A DNA stretch of 64,000 bases from Mycolicibacterium phlei. GTDB lineage: Bacteria; Actinomycetota; Actinomycetes; Mycobacteriales; Mycobacteriaceae. The stretch covers positions 2,542,001 through 2,606,000 of the forward strand of contig NZ_CP014475.1 of the NCBI RefSeq assembly GCF_001583415.1, written 5' to 3'. Position 1 is the first letter of the stretch, and every line of letters begins with the position of its first letter. Below the pieces are notes generated by a model. The model was given only the letters and a program-made list of their open reading frames with translations, was not told where the DNA came from and made no database searches. Shown here in pieces: positions 21,230 through 29,610 of this stretch. The position numbers and the translations under genes were made by a program.

Positions 21230-21399
21230 GAGTCGGCCATTCGCGCGGGGGAGACCTCGACCGCCGCCGAGGTGTTCCACAGCCGCGGCACCTCTTCGGG
21301 CCGGATACCGAGGTCGATGCGGGCGACGTCGTCGCGGCGGTCGTCGTGGCGGTTGCGGGTGACCACCAGCGTCGCGCCCGCCAGCGCCTCCTCGGGCAC
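21226..21399 (-). CDS. 57-residue conserved-looking small protein, coupled to the next gene
   Basis: GTG at 21399 opens MPEEALAGATLVVTRNRHDD, then RRDDVARIDLGIRPEEVPRL and WNTSAAVEVSPARMADS. Soluble, charged, no signal peptide. The TGA overlaps the ATG of the membrane-anchored protein (ATGA), the usual sign of coupled translation, and codon use has the strong third-position G/C of real genes here. An in-frame stop upstream (in the 10-bp tandem repeat behind the ureohydrolase gene) prevents a longer version, so it could also be the tail of a once longer gene. Function unknown. Confidence 0.5.
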   Translation of the reverse strand: MPEEALAGATLVVTRNRHDDRRDDVARIDLGIRPEEVPRLWNTSAAVEVSPARMADS

Positions 21400-21443
21400 G
21401 GTCCGCGGCGCTGCGGGGCGATTCTGTGTCTGCTCGCGGGGGT

Positions 21444-21463
21444 CCGGTCAGTGCCGGTCAGTG
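21444..21463. repeat. Perfect 10-bp tandem duplication across the ureohydrolase stop codon
   Basis: CCGGTCAGTG occurs twice back to back. The second copy contains the stop codon of the ureohydrolase gene and part of its last His codon. It probably arose by slippage and may have set the present 3' end of the gene. Confidence 0.6.
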
Positions 21464-22552
21464 GTGGTGATGGTGGGGTTTGCCGCCCTCCCCGCGGCGG
21501 CGGGCCTCCTCACCCTCGGTGATCAGGCGCATCTGCTCGTCGAAGCCGCGCCCGGCCAGCAGCGGCTGGGTGGGATCCCAGCGGGTGCCCTGTGCCTGGT
21601 CCCTGCGCCGGCGGGCGATTGCCGAGACCGCCTCCAGCACCACCCGGTTGCCCAGCAGCGCGGTGATGTCGGCGTGGTCGTACGGCGGGGAGACCTCGAC
21701 GACGTCGATCCCGAGCACGGGCAGCTCGTAGCAGATGCGCCGGACGGTGTCGAGCAACTGGCGGGCGGTGAATCCGCCGGGCTCCGGCGTCCCGGTGCCG
21801 GGGGCGCAGCCCGGATCGCAGACGTCGATGTCCACCGACAGGAACACCCCTTCGCACTCGTCGGTGGCGATGTCGAACGCCTCGGTCAGGCAGTCCTCCA
21901 GGCCGCGCGCGACGATCTCGGTCATCTCGTAGGAGCGGATGCGCTGCTGGGCCATCCACTCCAGGACGGGCTCGTCGGGCCAGTAGCCGCGCAGACCCAG
22001 CTGCAGGAAGCGGTCGCCGCGCAACGCGCCGGACTCGATGAGCCGCCGCATCGGGGTGCCGTGGCCGATCAGCGAGCCCTGCGAGATGTCCCCGGTGTCG
22101 GCGTGGGCGTCGAAGTGGATCATCGAGACCTTGCCGAAGCCGTGGTGGCGGGCCACCCCGGTGTGATCGGGCCAGGCGATGGTGTGGTCGCCGCCGAGGA
22201 TGATCGGGATCGCGCCCGACGACGCGATCTTGTACACGTCCTCCTCGATGTTCTTGACCGCCGCCTCGATGTTGCCGCTGTAGAGCGTGACGTCGCCGGC
22301 GTCGTACACCTTGAGGTCCTTGAGGCCGTCGACGCGCAGCGCCAGGCTCGGCCGGGAGCCGTCCTGCGGCAGGTAGCACGCCTGCCGCAGCGCCGAGGGA
22401 CCGAACCGGGTGCCCGCGCGGTAGTTGGTGCCGCCGTCGAGCGGTGCGCCGAGGATCACCACGTCGGCGTCGGCGTAGCTGGACTTGTCGTCGAGGTCGC
22501 AGCGGGGCACACCGAGGAAGGTGATGTCCGGCCCGAATGCGCTGCCTGCCAT
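21458..22552 (-). CDS. Agmatinase-family ureohydrolase with natural C-terminal penta-His
   Basis: Binuclear-metal hydrolase of the arginase/agmatinase/guanidinobutyrase family that releases urea from a guanidino compound. Metal-ligand motifs are complete: LGGDHTIAWP, HFDAHADTGD and SVDIDVCDPGCAPGTGTPEPGG. 364 residues, longer than classical agmatinases (~310). It ends in GEGGKPHHHHH just before the stop, encoded by mixed CAC/CAT codons. The neighbours are a TetR regulator and a family-5 solute-binding lipoprotein in the same operon, suggesting uptake and hydrolysis of an external guanidino compound. The substrate (agmatine, guanidinobutyrate, guanidine or other) cannot be decided by eye. Confidence 0.85.
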   Translation of the reverse strand: MAGSAFGPDITFLGVPRCDLDDKSSYADADVVILGAPLDGGTNYRAGTRFGPSALRQACYLPQDGSRPSLALRVDGLKDLKVYDAGDVTLYSGNIEAAVKNIEEDVYKIASSGAIPIILGGDHTIAWPDHTGVARHHGFGKVSMIHFDAHADTGDISQGSLIGHGTPMRRLIESGALRGDRFLQLGLRGYWPDEPVLEWMAQQRIRSYEMTEIVARGLEDCLTEAFDIATDECEGVFLSVDIDVCDPGCAPGTGTPEPGGFTARQLLDTVRRICYELPVLGIDVVEVSPPYDHADITALLGNRVVLEAVSAIARRRRDQAQGTRWDPTQPLLAGRGFDEQMRLITEGEEARRRGEGGKPHHHHH

Positions 22553-22586
22553 CTGAATTCCGCCTTGTCTTGTGTCAGTTGAGTGG

Positions 22587-23195
22587 TTATGAGTTGTCGT
22601 GCAGTGCGAGCAACGCGTTGAACGTGTGCCGCAGCGTCGCCCGGATCCGCCGCTTGTCCGCCGGCTGCAGCGGGCGGTAGAGGTTGTCGATCTCGAGACC
22701 GGCCATCACCGCCAGGACGGTGCGCGAGTCGAGTTCGGGCTGACGCGACCCCAGTTCCCGGAACAGCCGGCTCAGCGCGGGCAGCATCGCCCGGTACCAC
22801 GCCTCGAACATCGGGCGCAGCCGCTCGTTGCGGCTGGCCTCGGTGATCAGCTCGTAGCGGGTGACGATCGCCCCGGGCGGGGAGGTGAACCCGTCGAGGA
22901 TCATGTCCGCGACGAGGTCGGCGAGCTGTTCGGCCGACATCGTAGGCCGTAACAGGTTCGCCGTGCGCACCACCCGTTCGATCTCGCGGTCGGACAGCTG
23001 CTGGAACGCCTGAGCCACCAGATCCGACTTGTCGTCGAAGTAGTAGCTCAGGGCGCCCAGCGGCATCTGCGCCTGGCTGGCGACCAGCCGCATCGACAGA
23101 CCGGCAAGGCCGACCCGCGCCATCACCTCGATCGCCGCGTCGATGATCTCGGTACGTTTGGCGGCCCCCCGCGCGGTCGTGCCGGCCCTGGTCAT
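22587..23195 (-). CDS. TetR-family regulator of the ureohydrolase operon
   Basis: 202 residues. N-terminal helix-turn-helix: RTEIIDAAIEVMARVGLAGL, then MPLGALSYYFDDKSDLVAQAF, typical TetR; the C-terminal ligand domain is unassigned. ATG at 23195 overlaps the stop of the solute-binding protein (ATGA), so the regulator is translated with it. The ureohydrolase starts 34 bp downstream. It probably autoregulates the operon through the 21-bp palindrome in front of the first gene. Confidence 0.87.
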   Translation of the reverse strand: MTRAGTTARGAAKRTEIIDAAIEVMARVGLAGLSMRLVASQAQMPLGALSYYFDDKSDLVAQAFQQLSDREIERVVRTANLLRPTMSAEQLADLVADMILDGFTSPPGAIVTRYELITEASRNERLRPMFEAWYRAMLPALSRLFRELGSRQPELDSRTVLAVMAGLEIDNLYRPLQPADKRRIRATLRHTFNALLALHDNS

Positions 23196-24757
23196 CCCTG
23201 GTACTTCAGCGTCGCGAAGTCGGTGTCCCACATCCACGCCGGCTGACTGTGCCATCCGGTGTAGCCCTTGCGCGCGGCGATGGTGTTGTGCAGGTCGCCG
23301 AGGTTCACCCAGCACCACGAGTCGCGGTAGGCCTGCATGGCCTGGATGTAGAGCTGCTGCGACTTGGCGGGATCCGGTTCGGCGCTGCCCGCGTCGAGCA
23401 GCTTGTCGCCCTCGGGTACCGAGCACCCCAGCAGGTTCACCGGGGCGTTGGTGTAGTTGTAGATCCGCGCCCAGGTATCGGGATGGGCGGCATCGGGATT
23501 GAACGACACCACGAACAGATCGGGCCGCTGATCGGGATTCTCGGTCAGCGCGAACATCTGCGACAGCGGGAAGTCGCGCACGGTGGCGTTCAGGCCGGCC
23601 TGCTGCAGCACCACCTGCATCTGGTTGGACAGCTCCTGCAGGCTGCTGTCGCCCGCGGGGAAGCCGATCTCCACCGCGCCGCCGTCGGCGACCGCCGCCA
23701 GCTTGGCCGGATCGAGCTGGTGCACATCGGGCACCGCGCCCTCCGGCAGCATGCCGATCGGCAGGAACTCGGTCGACGGTGTGGCAGAGTCGCCGAACGC
23801 GACCTCGGTCAGCGTCTTCTGATCCAGCGCCGCGCCCAGCGCCGCGCGGGCCTCCTCGGACTTGAAGACCTCGGAGTCCGGGTTGACCAGCACCATGATC
23901 TTCACCAGGGCGGGCTGGTGCACCACCTCGGTGTCCGCGCCGGTCGCCAGTGCCTCGTAGTCGCCCTTGGACAGGCCGTGCAGGATCATGTCGAGCTCGC
24001 CGTTGGCCAGCTTGAGCCGCTGCACCGCCGCGGAGGCGATCAGCGGCATCTCCACGCGGGTGACGTCAGGCTTTGTGCCCCAGTAGTTTTCGTTGACCTC
24101 AAGCGTGTAGTGGTCGGCGGGCACATGCTCGGTCAGCTTGTAGGGGCCGGTGCCCGCGGTGTGTGACGCCAGCCACCCCGAGGCGAGGTCACCGCCGGAC
24201 TCGTTGTCCGCCACCGCCGTCGGGCTGGTCATCAGCGGTCCGTAGGGGGAGGCCAGGTAGTCGAAGAACGGTGCGACCGGCTTGGCCAGCTTGACGATGA
24301 ACGTCTGCGGGTCCGGGGTCTGCATGTCGACGACCTCATCGAGCATGTACGCGGGGCCGCCCTTCATGTCGATGCGGCGCTGGAAGCTCGCCTTCGCCGC
24401 CGCGGAGTCGAACGGGGTGCCGTCGGAGAACTTGACGCCGCCGCGCAGCTTGAAGGTGTAGGTGAGCCCGTCGGGGGAGACCTCCCACTCCTCGGCCAGC
24501 AGCCCCTCGATCTCGGTGGACTCCGGCTTGTACCGCAGCAGGCCCTGGTAGGCCGCGGTCATGATGGCCAGGCCCTCGGGCTGGTAGAAGGTGTCGGGGT
24601 CCAGCGGCGGCGGATCCGACATCACCGGTGTGCGGACCAGCGACGGCGACGCGGCGCTACTCGCCGACCCGCCGCCCTCGCCGCCCGAACACGCGGTGGT
24701 GGTGAGCAACAGCGCGGTGGTGACCGCCACCGACATGGTGCCTGAAGCCAGTTTCAT
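23192..24757 (-). CDS. Family-5 extracellular solute-binding lipoprotein (peptide/nickel/opine ABC type)
   Basis: 521 residues. The signal peptide ends in a lipobox-like TTTACSGG (Cys at about 23), followed by a Gly/Ser linker. Family features: DPPPLDPDTFYQPEG near the N-terminus, LLAEEWEVSPDGLTYTFKLR, VKFSDGTPFDSAAAKASF, AGTGPYKLTEH and NENYWG. It would capture the substrate outside the membrane for an ABC importer. No permease or ATPase gene is adjacent, so it is an orphan here. It heads the operon with TetR and ureohydrolase. Confidence 0.86.
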   Translation of the reverse strand: MKLASGTMSVAVTTALLLTTTACSGGEGGGSASSAASPSLVRTPVMSDPPPLDPDTFYQPEGLAIMTAAYQGLLRYKPESTEIEGLLAEEWEVSPDGLTYTFKLRGGVKFSDGTPFDSAAAKASFQRRIDMKGGPAYMLDEVVDMQTPDPQTFIVKLAKPVAPFFDYLASPYGPLMTSPTAVADNESGGDLASGWLASHTAGTGPYKLTEHVPADHYTLEVNENYWGTKPDVTRVEMPLIASAAVQRLKLANGELDMILHGLSKGDYEALATGADTEVVHQPALVKIMVLVNPDSEVFKSEEARAALGAALDQKTLTEVAFGDSATPSTEFLPIGMLPEGAVPDVHQLDPAKLAAVADGGAVEIGFPAGDSSLQELSNQMQVVLQQAGLNATVRDFPLSQMFALTENPDQRPDLFVVSFNPDAAHPDTWARIYNYTNAPVNLLGCSVPEGDKLLDAGSAEPDPAKSQQLYIQAMQAYRDSWCWVNLGDLHNTIAARKGYTGWHSQPAWMWDTDFATLKYQG

Positions 24758-24849
24758 TGTGCAGCTCCTGATCTCGAGTCCGTTCGATTGCGCAGAGTCT
24801 CACCGCCGTTCATTTCCGTTATGTGACATGGCGGTTACCTACTTGTACG

Positions 24850-24870
24850 AACGTCCAAGTCTTGGACGTT
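24850..24870. promoter_or_regulatory. 21-bp perfect palindrome, candidate TetR operator
   Basis: Arms AACGTCCAAG and CTTGGACGTT flank a single T, a perfect 10-1-10 inverted repeat in the 209-bp region between the solute-binding protein gene (minus) and the SDR gene (plus). Symmetry, length and position suit the operator of the TetR protein encoded in the minus-strand operon, possibly controlling both directions. Confidence 0.65.
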
Positions 24871-24966
24871 TGACCTAGAAAGTCCTCCGGCGGGGCTCTA
24901 GAGTCATCCGGAACCAGCCGGGCAGCGCGGCGCCGGACCAGTCAAAACCAAAGGGAGTTAAGGGAT

Positions 24967-25764
24967 ATGCCAACAACCGTGCCCGCCATGTTTGATCTGA
25001 CCGGTCAGGTGGCGCTGGTCACCGGGTCGAGCAGTGAGCTTGGTATCGGGTTCGCGTCGGCGAAGATCCTGGGGCAGCTCGGTGCCTCCGTGATGGTGAC
25101 CGGCACCACAGAACGCGTCAAGCAGCGGGCCGAGGAACTGAAAGGCGAAGGCATCGCGGCACACTGGCACGTCGCCGACCTGTTCGACCCCGATGCCGCG
25201 ACGGGGCTGGTCACGGCCACCGAGGAGGCGTTCGGCAAGGTCGACATCGTGGTGAACAACGCCGGGCTGGCGTCGGTGAACAGCCCGGAGGAGCCGAACA
25301 GCTGCGCGGTGATGACCGACGCGCAGTTCGACCTGGCGCTGCGGCGCAACCTGCACAGTGCGTTCTACGTCACCCGCGCGGCACTGAAGGGGATGATCGA
25401 GCGTGAGTACGGCCGGATCATCAACATCGGGTCGACGGCCGGTGTGCTGACCGCCTACACCGGCGACGTCGGCTACCACACCGCCAAGGCGGCCATGCTC
25501 GGCATGACCCGCTCCATCGCCGTCGACTACGCCCGCACCGGCATCACCGCCAACATCGTGGTGCCGGGCTGGATCGCGACGGCGGCGCAGCTGCCCTCGG
25601 AGGTGTTGGCGGGCAACGCCACTCCCGCGGGACGGTCGGCGACCGCCGACGAGGTCGCCGTCGGTGTGGCGTTCCTAGCCGCTCCGGGCGCGTCGTATGT
25701 CACCGGGACGACGCTCGTGATCGACGGCGGCAACTCGATCGCGGGAGCCATCCGGGCGGAGTGA
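24967..25764 (+). CDS. Short-chain dehydrogenase/reductase
   Basis: 265-residue classical SDR. Cofactor motif TGSSSELGIGFAS, structural VNNAGLAS, catalytic Ser in NIGSTAG, and Tyr-Lys in GYHTAKAAM; NAD(P) preference not obvious. AAAGGGAGTTAAGGGAT precedes the ATG. It is divergent from the solute-binding protein/TetR/ureohydrolase operon and shares its palindromic regulatory region, so it may belong to the same response. Substrate unknown. Confidence 0.85.
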   Translation: MPTTVPAMFDLTGQVALVTGSSSELGIGFASAKILGQLGASVMVTGTTERVKQRAEELKGEGIAAHWHVADLFDPDAATGLVTATEEAFGKVDIVVNNAGLASVNSPEEPNSCAVMTDAQFDLALRRNLHSAFYVTRAALKGMIEREYGRIINIGSTAGVLTAYTGDVGYHTAKAAMLGMTRSIAVDYARTGITANIVVPGWIATAAQLPSEVLAGNATPAGRSATADEVAVGVAFLAAPGASYVTGTTLVIDGGNSIAGAIRAE

Positions 25765-25830
25765 TCCGGCCGGTGAGGGGTGCGCGCGCCGGGGATTGAT
25801 CCGCCCCGGTGACGGGTATCGTGCCCCTCG

Positions 25831-27375
25831 ATGGCGCCCGACCGACCCCGCAACGACCGTGTCCGCCGCCGCCTCCGCACCGTGCTGCGGGGGCACGACC
25901 CGGCGCCGCTGGCGGGGCAGCGCCGCCGCGCCTCGGCGGGGATGGGCGACCTGCACACCCGCAAGGTGCTCGATCTGACGATCCGGGTCGCCGAGGTGAT
26001 GCTGTCGTCGGGGTCGGGCACCGCCGACGTGGTGGCCACCGCCGGAGACATCGCGCAGGCCTACCAGCTGACCGACTGCGTGGTCGACGTCTTCGTCACC
26101 ACGATCATCGTGTCGGCGCTGCCGACCGCGGACAGCCCGCCGGTGACGATCGTGCGCTCAGTGCACAGCCGCTCCACCGACTACACGCGGCTCGGCGAGC
26201 TCGACCGGCTGATTCAGCGGATCACCGCGGGCGGGGTGACCGTCGACGAGGCGCACGAGGCGATGGACGAGATCACCCAGCGCCACCATCCGTATCCGCG
26301 CTGGGTCGCGACGGCGGGGTGGGCGGGGTTCGCGCTCGGTATCGCGATGCTGCTCGGCGGGGGGTGGCTGGTCTGCGTCGTGGCGGCGGTGACATCGGCG
26401 GTCATCGACCGGATCGGCAGGCTGCTCAACAGGATTCGCACCCCGTTCTTCTTCCAGCACGCGGTCGGCGCGGCGATCGCGACGCTGGTGGCGGTCGGGG
26501 TCTACCTGTACAGCGGGCAGAACCCGACCACGCTGGTGGCCACCGGCATCGTGATGCTGCTGTCGGGGCTGACGCTCGTGGGCGCCATGCAGGACGCGGT
26601 GACCGGCTACCTCCTTACGTCGCTGGCGCGACTGGGGGAGGCGATGCTGCTGACGGCGGGCATCGTCGTCGGCATCGTCGGTGGTCTGCAGATCGCCGAG
26701 ATCGCCGGGGTGAGCATCGCGCTGCACGTCGACGCCACCGAGTCGTTCCTGCCGCCGAGCGGTCCGCTCGGGGTCGGGCTGGCGGTGCTCGGCGCCGGTC
26801 TGGCCGGCGCCTGCCTCACGGTGGCCAGCTACGCCCCGATGCGCGCGGTGGTGGTCGCCGGGCTGGTGGCGGCGGTGGCCGAGCTGGTCCTGATCGAGCT
26901 GGGCAGAGCCGGTTTCGGACAGGTCTTCGCCAGCGGCGTCGCCGCCGTGGGCGTCGGCCTGTTCGCCACGTTGAGCTCGATCCGCAGGCAGGCGCCCGCG
27001 CTGGTGATCGCGACCGCGGGCATCATGCCGATGCTGCCCGGCCTGGCGGTGTTCCGCGCGGTGTTCGCGTTCGCCGTCGACGGGGACACCGACAACGGGC
27101 TGCGCCAGATGATGGCCGCGATCGCCGTCGCGCTCGCGTTGGGCAGCGGTGTGGTGCTCGGCGAGTTCCTGGGCTCACCGCTGCGCTACCGTGCCGGGCG
27201 GATCGGCGACCTGCTGCGCAAGGAGGGCCCGCCCGGTCTGCGCCGCGCCGTCGGCGGTGTGGTCCGCCTGCGCCCGGCCGAGGGGCAGCAGCCCAAGCCG
27301 GGGCCGCGCAGCGTGGCGCTGGAACCCGCCCCGGATGATGCGGGCGCAGATCCCCCTCGGGTGGAGGAGGATTAG
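25831..27375 (+). CDS. ThrE-like threonine/serine exporter family membrane protein
   Basis: 514 residues carrying both halves of the ThrE architecture: a soluble N-terminal part (about 40-150, LDLTIRVAEVMLSSGSGTAD) typical of DUF1212, then about ten membrane spans, including LLSGLTLVGAMQDAVTGYLL and ATAGIMPMLPGLAVFRAVF. The family exports small amino acids in corynebacteria. The hydrophilic Pro/Arg-rich C-terminal tail is probably cytoplasmic. ATG at 25831. It is convergent with the FKBP gene (4-bp overlap). Confidence 0.85.
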   Translation: MAPDRPRNDRVRRRLRTVLRGHDPAPLAGQRRRASAGMGDLHTRKVLDLTIRVAEVMLSSGSGTADVVATAGDIAQAYQLTDCVVDVFVTTIIVSALPTADSPPVTIVRSVHSRSTDYTRLGELDRLIQRITAGGVTVDEAHEAMDEITQRHHPYPRWVATAGWAGFALGIAMLLGGGWLVCVVAAVTSAVIDRIGRLLNRIRTPFFFQHAVGAAIATLVAVGVYLYSGQNPTTLVATGIVMLLSGLTLVGAMQDAVTGYLLTSLARLGEAMLLTAGIVVGIVGGLQIAEIAGVSIALHVDATESFLPPSGPLGVGLAVLGAGLAGACLTVASYAPMRAVVVAGLVAAVAELVLIELGRAGFGQVFASGVAAVGVGLFATLSSIRRQAPALVIATAGIMPMLPGLAVFRAVFAFAVDGDTDNGLRQMMAAIAVALALGSGVVLGEFLGSPLRYRAGRIGDLLRKEGPPGLRRAVGGVVRLRPAEGQQPKPGPRSVALEPAPDDAGADPPRVEED

Positions 27376-28019
27376 TTCGCGGCGTCGAGGATCTTGATCG
27401 CGAAGATCAGCGTGTCGCCCGGCAGGATGCCCGCGGCGGGCTGACCCTCGGGGTAGCCGTCCTCCGGCGTCATCGCGACCGCGACCGTGGACCCGACCGT
27501 CTGCCCGGCGATGGCCTTCTGGAAGCCGGTCACCACCCCGTCGAGCGGGAAGTCGGCGGGCACACCGCGCTCGTAGCTGCTGTCGAACACCGAACCGTCG
27601 CGCCCGTTGACGCCCATGTAGCAGACCAGCACGGTGGCGTCGGGGGCGACAACCGGTCCGTCGCCCGCCGTGAGCGTCTGCACCTGGGTCTGGCCGACGC
27701 TGAACGGGGCCTGCACCTCGATGCTCGGTGCGGTGCTGTCGGTCGACCCGATCACCGAGACGCTGCCGGTGGCGCCGGACAGCGTCCACTCCGGGGTGCC
27801 GCCGGTCGGCGGCATCGCCGTCGGGCACGAGCTGTTGGGGTCGGGGGTCTGTTCGGGGAGCTCCTCCGGCAGGTAGACGTTCGCCGGATCGACGGTGGTG
27901 GTCGTCGAGGAACCGGCCGCCGAGGAGTCGGAGTCCGATCCGCAGGCGGTCAGCCCCACGACGAGGGAGGCCGCGCCGGCCATCAGCGCTGCGGCGGAGG
28001 TCACACGGGAGAAGTTCAC
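27372..28019 (-). CDS. FKBP-type peptidyl-prolyl isomerase lipoprotein
   Basis: 215 residues from GTG 28019. Signal peptide with lipobox VGLTACGSDS, Ser/Thr-rich linker, then an FKBP domain in the last ~110 residues: VLVCYMGVNGRDGSVFDSSY, VPADFPLDGVVTGFQKAIAG, TPEDGYPEG and PGDTLIFAIKILD. It would catalyse proline isomerisation on exported proteins at the outer face of the membrane. The middle region is less conserved. Convergent with the ThrE-like gene. Confidence 0.87.
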   Translation of the reverse strand: MNFSRVTSAAALMAGAASLVVGLTACGSDSDSSAAGSSTTTTVDPANVYLPEELPEQTPDPNSSCPTAMPPTGGTPEWTLSGATGSVSVIGSTDSTAPSIEVQAPFSVGQTQVQTLTAGDGPVVAPDATVLVCYMGVNGRDGSVFDSSYERGVPADFPLDGVVTGFQKAIAGQTVGSTVAVAMTPEDGYPEGQPAAGILPGDTLIFAIKILDAAN

Positions 28020-28120
28020 GCAGCCACCGTACCGGCGCGGGGTAGGCGGCCGGTCACCAGCTCTAGTTGACGGTGTGCAGAAAAAAGTCAACACTGTGTC
28101 AGGTAGAGAGGACGGTCGAC

Positions 28121-28969
28121 ATGAAGACATTTCTGATCACCGGTGTGAGCAGCGGTCTGGGGCGCGCGTTCGCCGCCGGGGCCCTGGCCGCAGGCCACAG
28201 GGTGGTGGGCACCGTGCGCAGGCCGGCCGACGCCGAGGCGTTCGAGGCGCTAGCCGCCGACCGTGCGCACGCCCGACTGCTCGACGTCACCGACGACGCG
28301 GCGGTGCACAGCACGGTGGCCGATATCGAGTCGACGGTGGGACCCGTCGACGTCGTGATCGCCAACGCCGGCTACGGCCTGGAAGGCGTGTTCGAGGATG
28401 CGCCGCTGTCGGAGGTGCGAAAGCAGTTCGCCACCAATGTGTTCGGAGTGGCGGCGACACTGCAGGCGGTGCTGCCGTACATGCGCAGGCGGCGTGCCGG
28501 GCACCTGATGGCCGTGACGTCGATGGGTGGTCTGATGGCCGTGCCCGGCATGTCGGCCTACTGCGCCAGCAAGTTCGCCGTGGAGGGCATGCTGGAGAGC
28601 ATCCGCCAGGAGGTGGCGGGTTTCGGTATCCGGGTGACCGCCATCGAGCCCGGCTCGTTCCGCACCGACTGGGCGGGTCGTTCAATGACGCGTGCCGAGC
28701 GCAGCATCGAGGACTACGACGCGTTGTTCGAACCCATCCGCGCCGCGCGGATCTCGGCCAGCGGCAACCAGCTGGGCAACCCGGAGAAGGCGGCCGCCGC
28801 GGTTCTGGCCGTCGTCGAGGATGAGAACCCACCGGCGCACCTGGTGCTGGGGTCGGATGCGCTGCGGCTGATCTCGGCGGCCCGAGCGACGGTCGACGAC
28901 GACATCCGCGCGTGGGAAAGCCTCTCCCGGAGCACCGATTTCCCCGACGGCGCGCAACTCGCCTCGTGA
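28121..28969 (+). CDS. Short-chain dehydrogenase/reductase
   Basis: 282-residue SDR with TGVSSGLGRAFA, IANAGYGLEG, the catalytic Ser in VTSMGG and YCASKFAVEGM (Tyr-Lys). The extended C-terminus (SARATVDDDIRAWESLSRS) is common in SDRs encoded beside TetR genes. ATG at 28121 follows AGAGAGGAC. The upstream region has TTGACG (28067) as a possible -35. The TetR gene follows after 20 bp, so the pair is an operon and the TetR is the likely controller. Confidence 0.85.
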   Translation: MKTFLITGVSSGLGRAFAAGALAAGHRVVGTVRRPADAEAFEALAADRAHARLLDVTDDAAVHSTVADIESTVGPVDVVIANAGYGLEGVFEDAPLSEVRKQFATNVFGVAATLQAVLPYMRRRRAGHLMAVTSMGGLMAVPGMSAYCASKFAVEGMLESIRQEVAGFGIRVTAIEPGSFRTDWAGRSMTRAERSIEDYDALFEPIRAARISASGNQLGNPEKAAAAVLAVVEDENPPAHLVLGSDALRLISAARATVDDDIRAWESLSRSTDFPDGAQLAS

Positions 28970-28989
28970 CGCCATGACATCGTGGATCC

Positions 28990-29610
28990 ATGAGTAAGGC
29001 CTGGCCCTCACGGCGCACCACCGCCGCCGTACGCAAGGGCGATCTGCGCGAGCAGCAGATCCTCGACGCCGCCGAGACGCTGCTGGAGTCGCGTGGTTAC
29101 GCGGACATGACCGTCGGCGATATCGCGCAGGCCGCCGGAATCACCCGCGGTGCCCTGTACTTCTACTTCGGATCGAAGCAGGAAGTGCTGACCGCGTTGG
29201 TGGCCCGGATCTCCCAGGCGCTGCACGAGACGGCGGGTGCCGCGCGTGACGCCGACGGCCCGGTCGACGAGGCCATCACCGCCGCGCTCGAGCGCACCGC
29301 GCGGCTGTGGCGCGAGCACGGCGTGGTGATGCGCATGGCGGTCGACCTCGCGTCCACCGTCGCCGACATCGACCGGCTCTGGGCCGACGCAGCCCGGGCG
29401 TCGGCCGAGGCGATCGCCGAGGTTCTGCGTCGCGCCGGGGTGCCGGACGGCGGGGGACCGGGCGATGCGCCTGCGCTGGCGGCCGCGCTCTGCTGGATGA
29501 TCGAGCGCAGCTTCTACCAGGCGTCGAAGGTCTCCACCGAGGCGCTCGACGAGGCTTGCCGCACATGCCAGGTGGTGTGGCGACAACTCGCGCGGGGCGT
29601 CAGTCAGTAG
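28990..29610 (+). CDS. TetR-family regulator (EthR-like layout)
   Basis: 206 residues. HTH: EQQILDAAETLLESRGYADM followed by AGITRGALYFYFGSKQEVL; the C-terminal domain has the MIERSFYQAS type segment seen in EthR-related regulators. It is probably autoregulatory and controls the SDR gene 20 bp upstream. Its end overlaps the convergent MBL-fold gene by 7 bp. Confidence 0.86.
   Translation: MSKAWPSRRTTAAVRKGDLREQQILDAAETLLESRGYADMTVGDIAQAAGITRGALYFYFGSKQEVLTALVARISQALHETAGAARDADGPVDEAITAALERTARLWREHGVVMRMAVDLASTVADIDRLWADAARASAEAIAEVLRRAGVPDGGGPGDAPALAAALCWMIERSFYQASKVSTEALDEACRTCQVVWRQLARGVSQ

Noticed and set aside
21458..21475. Poly-His tail as a cloning-vector tag
   Set aside because: Only five His with mixed CAC/CAT codons, continuous with normal chromosomal sequence and neighbouring genes on both sides.
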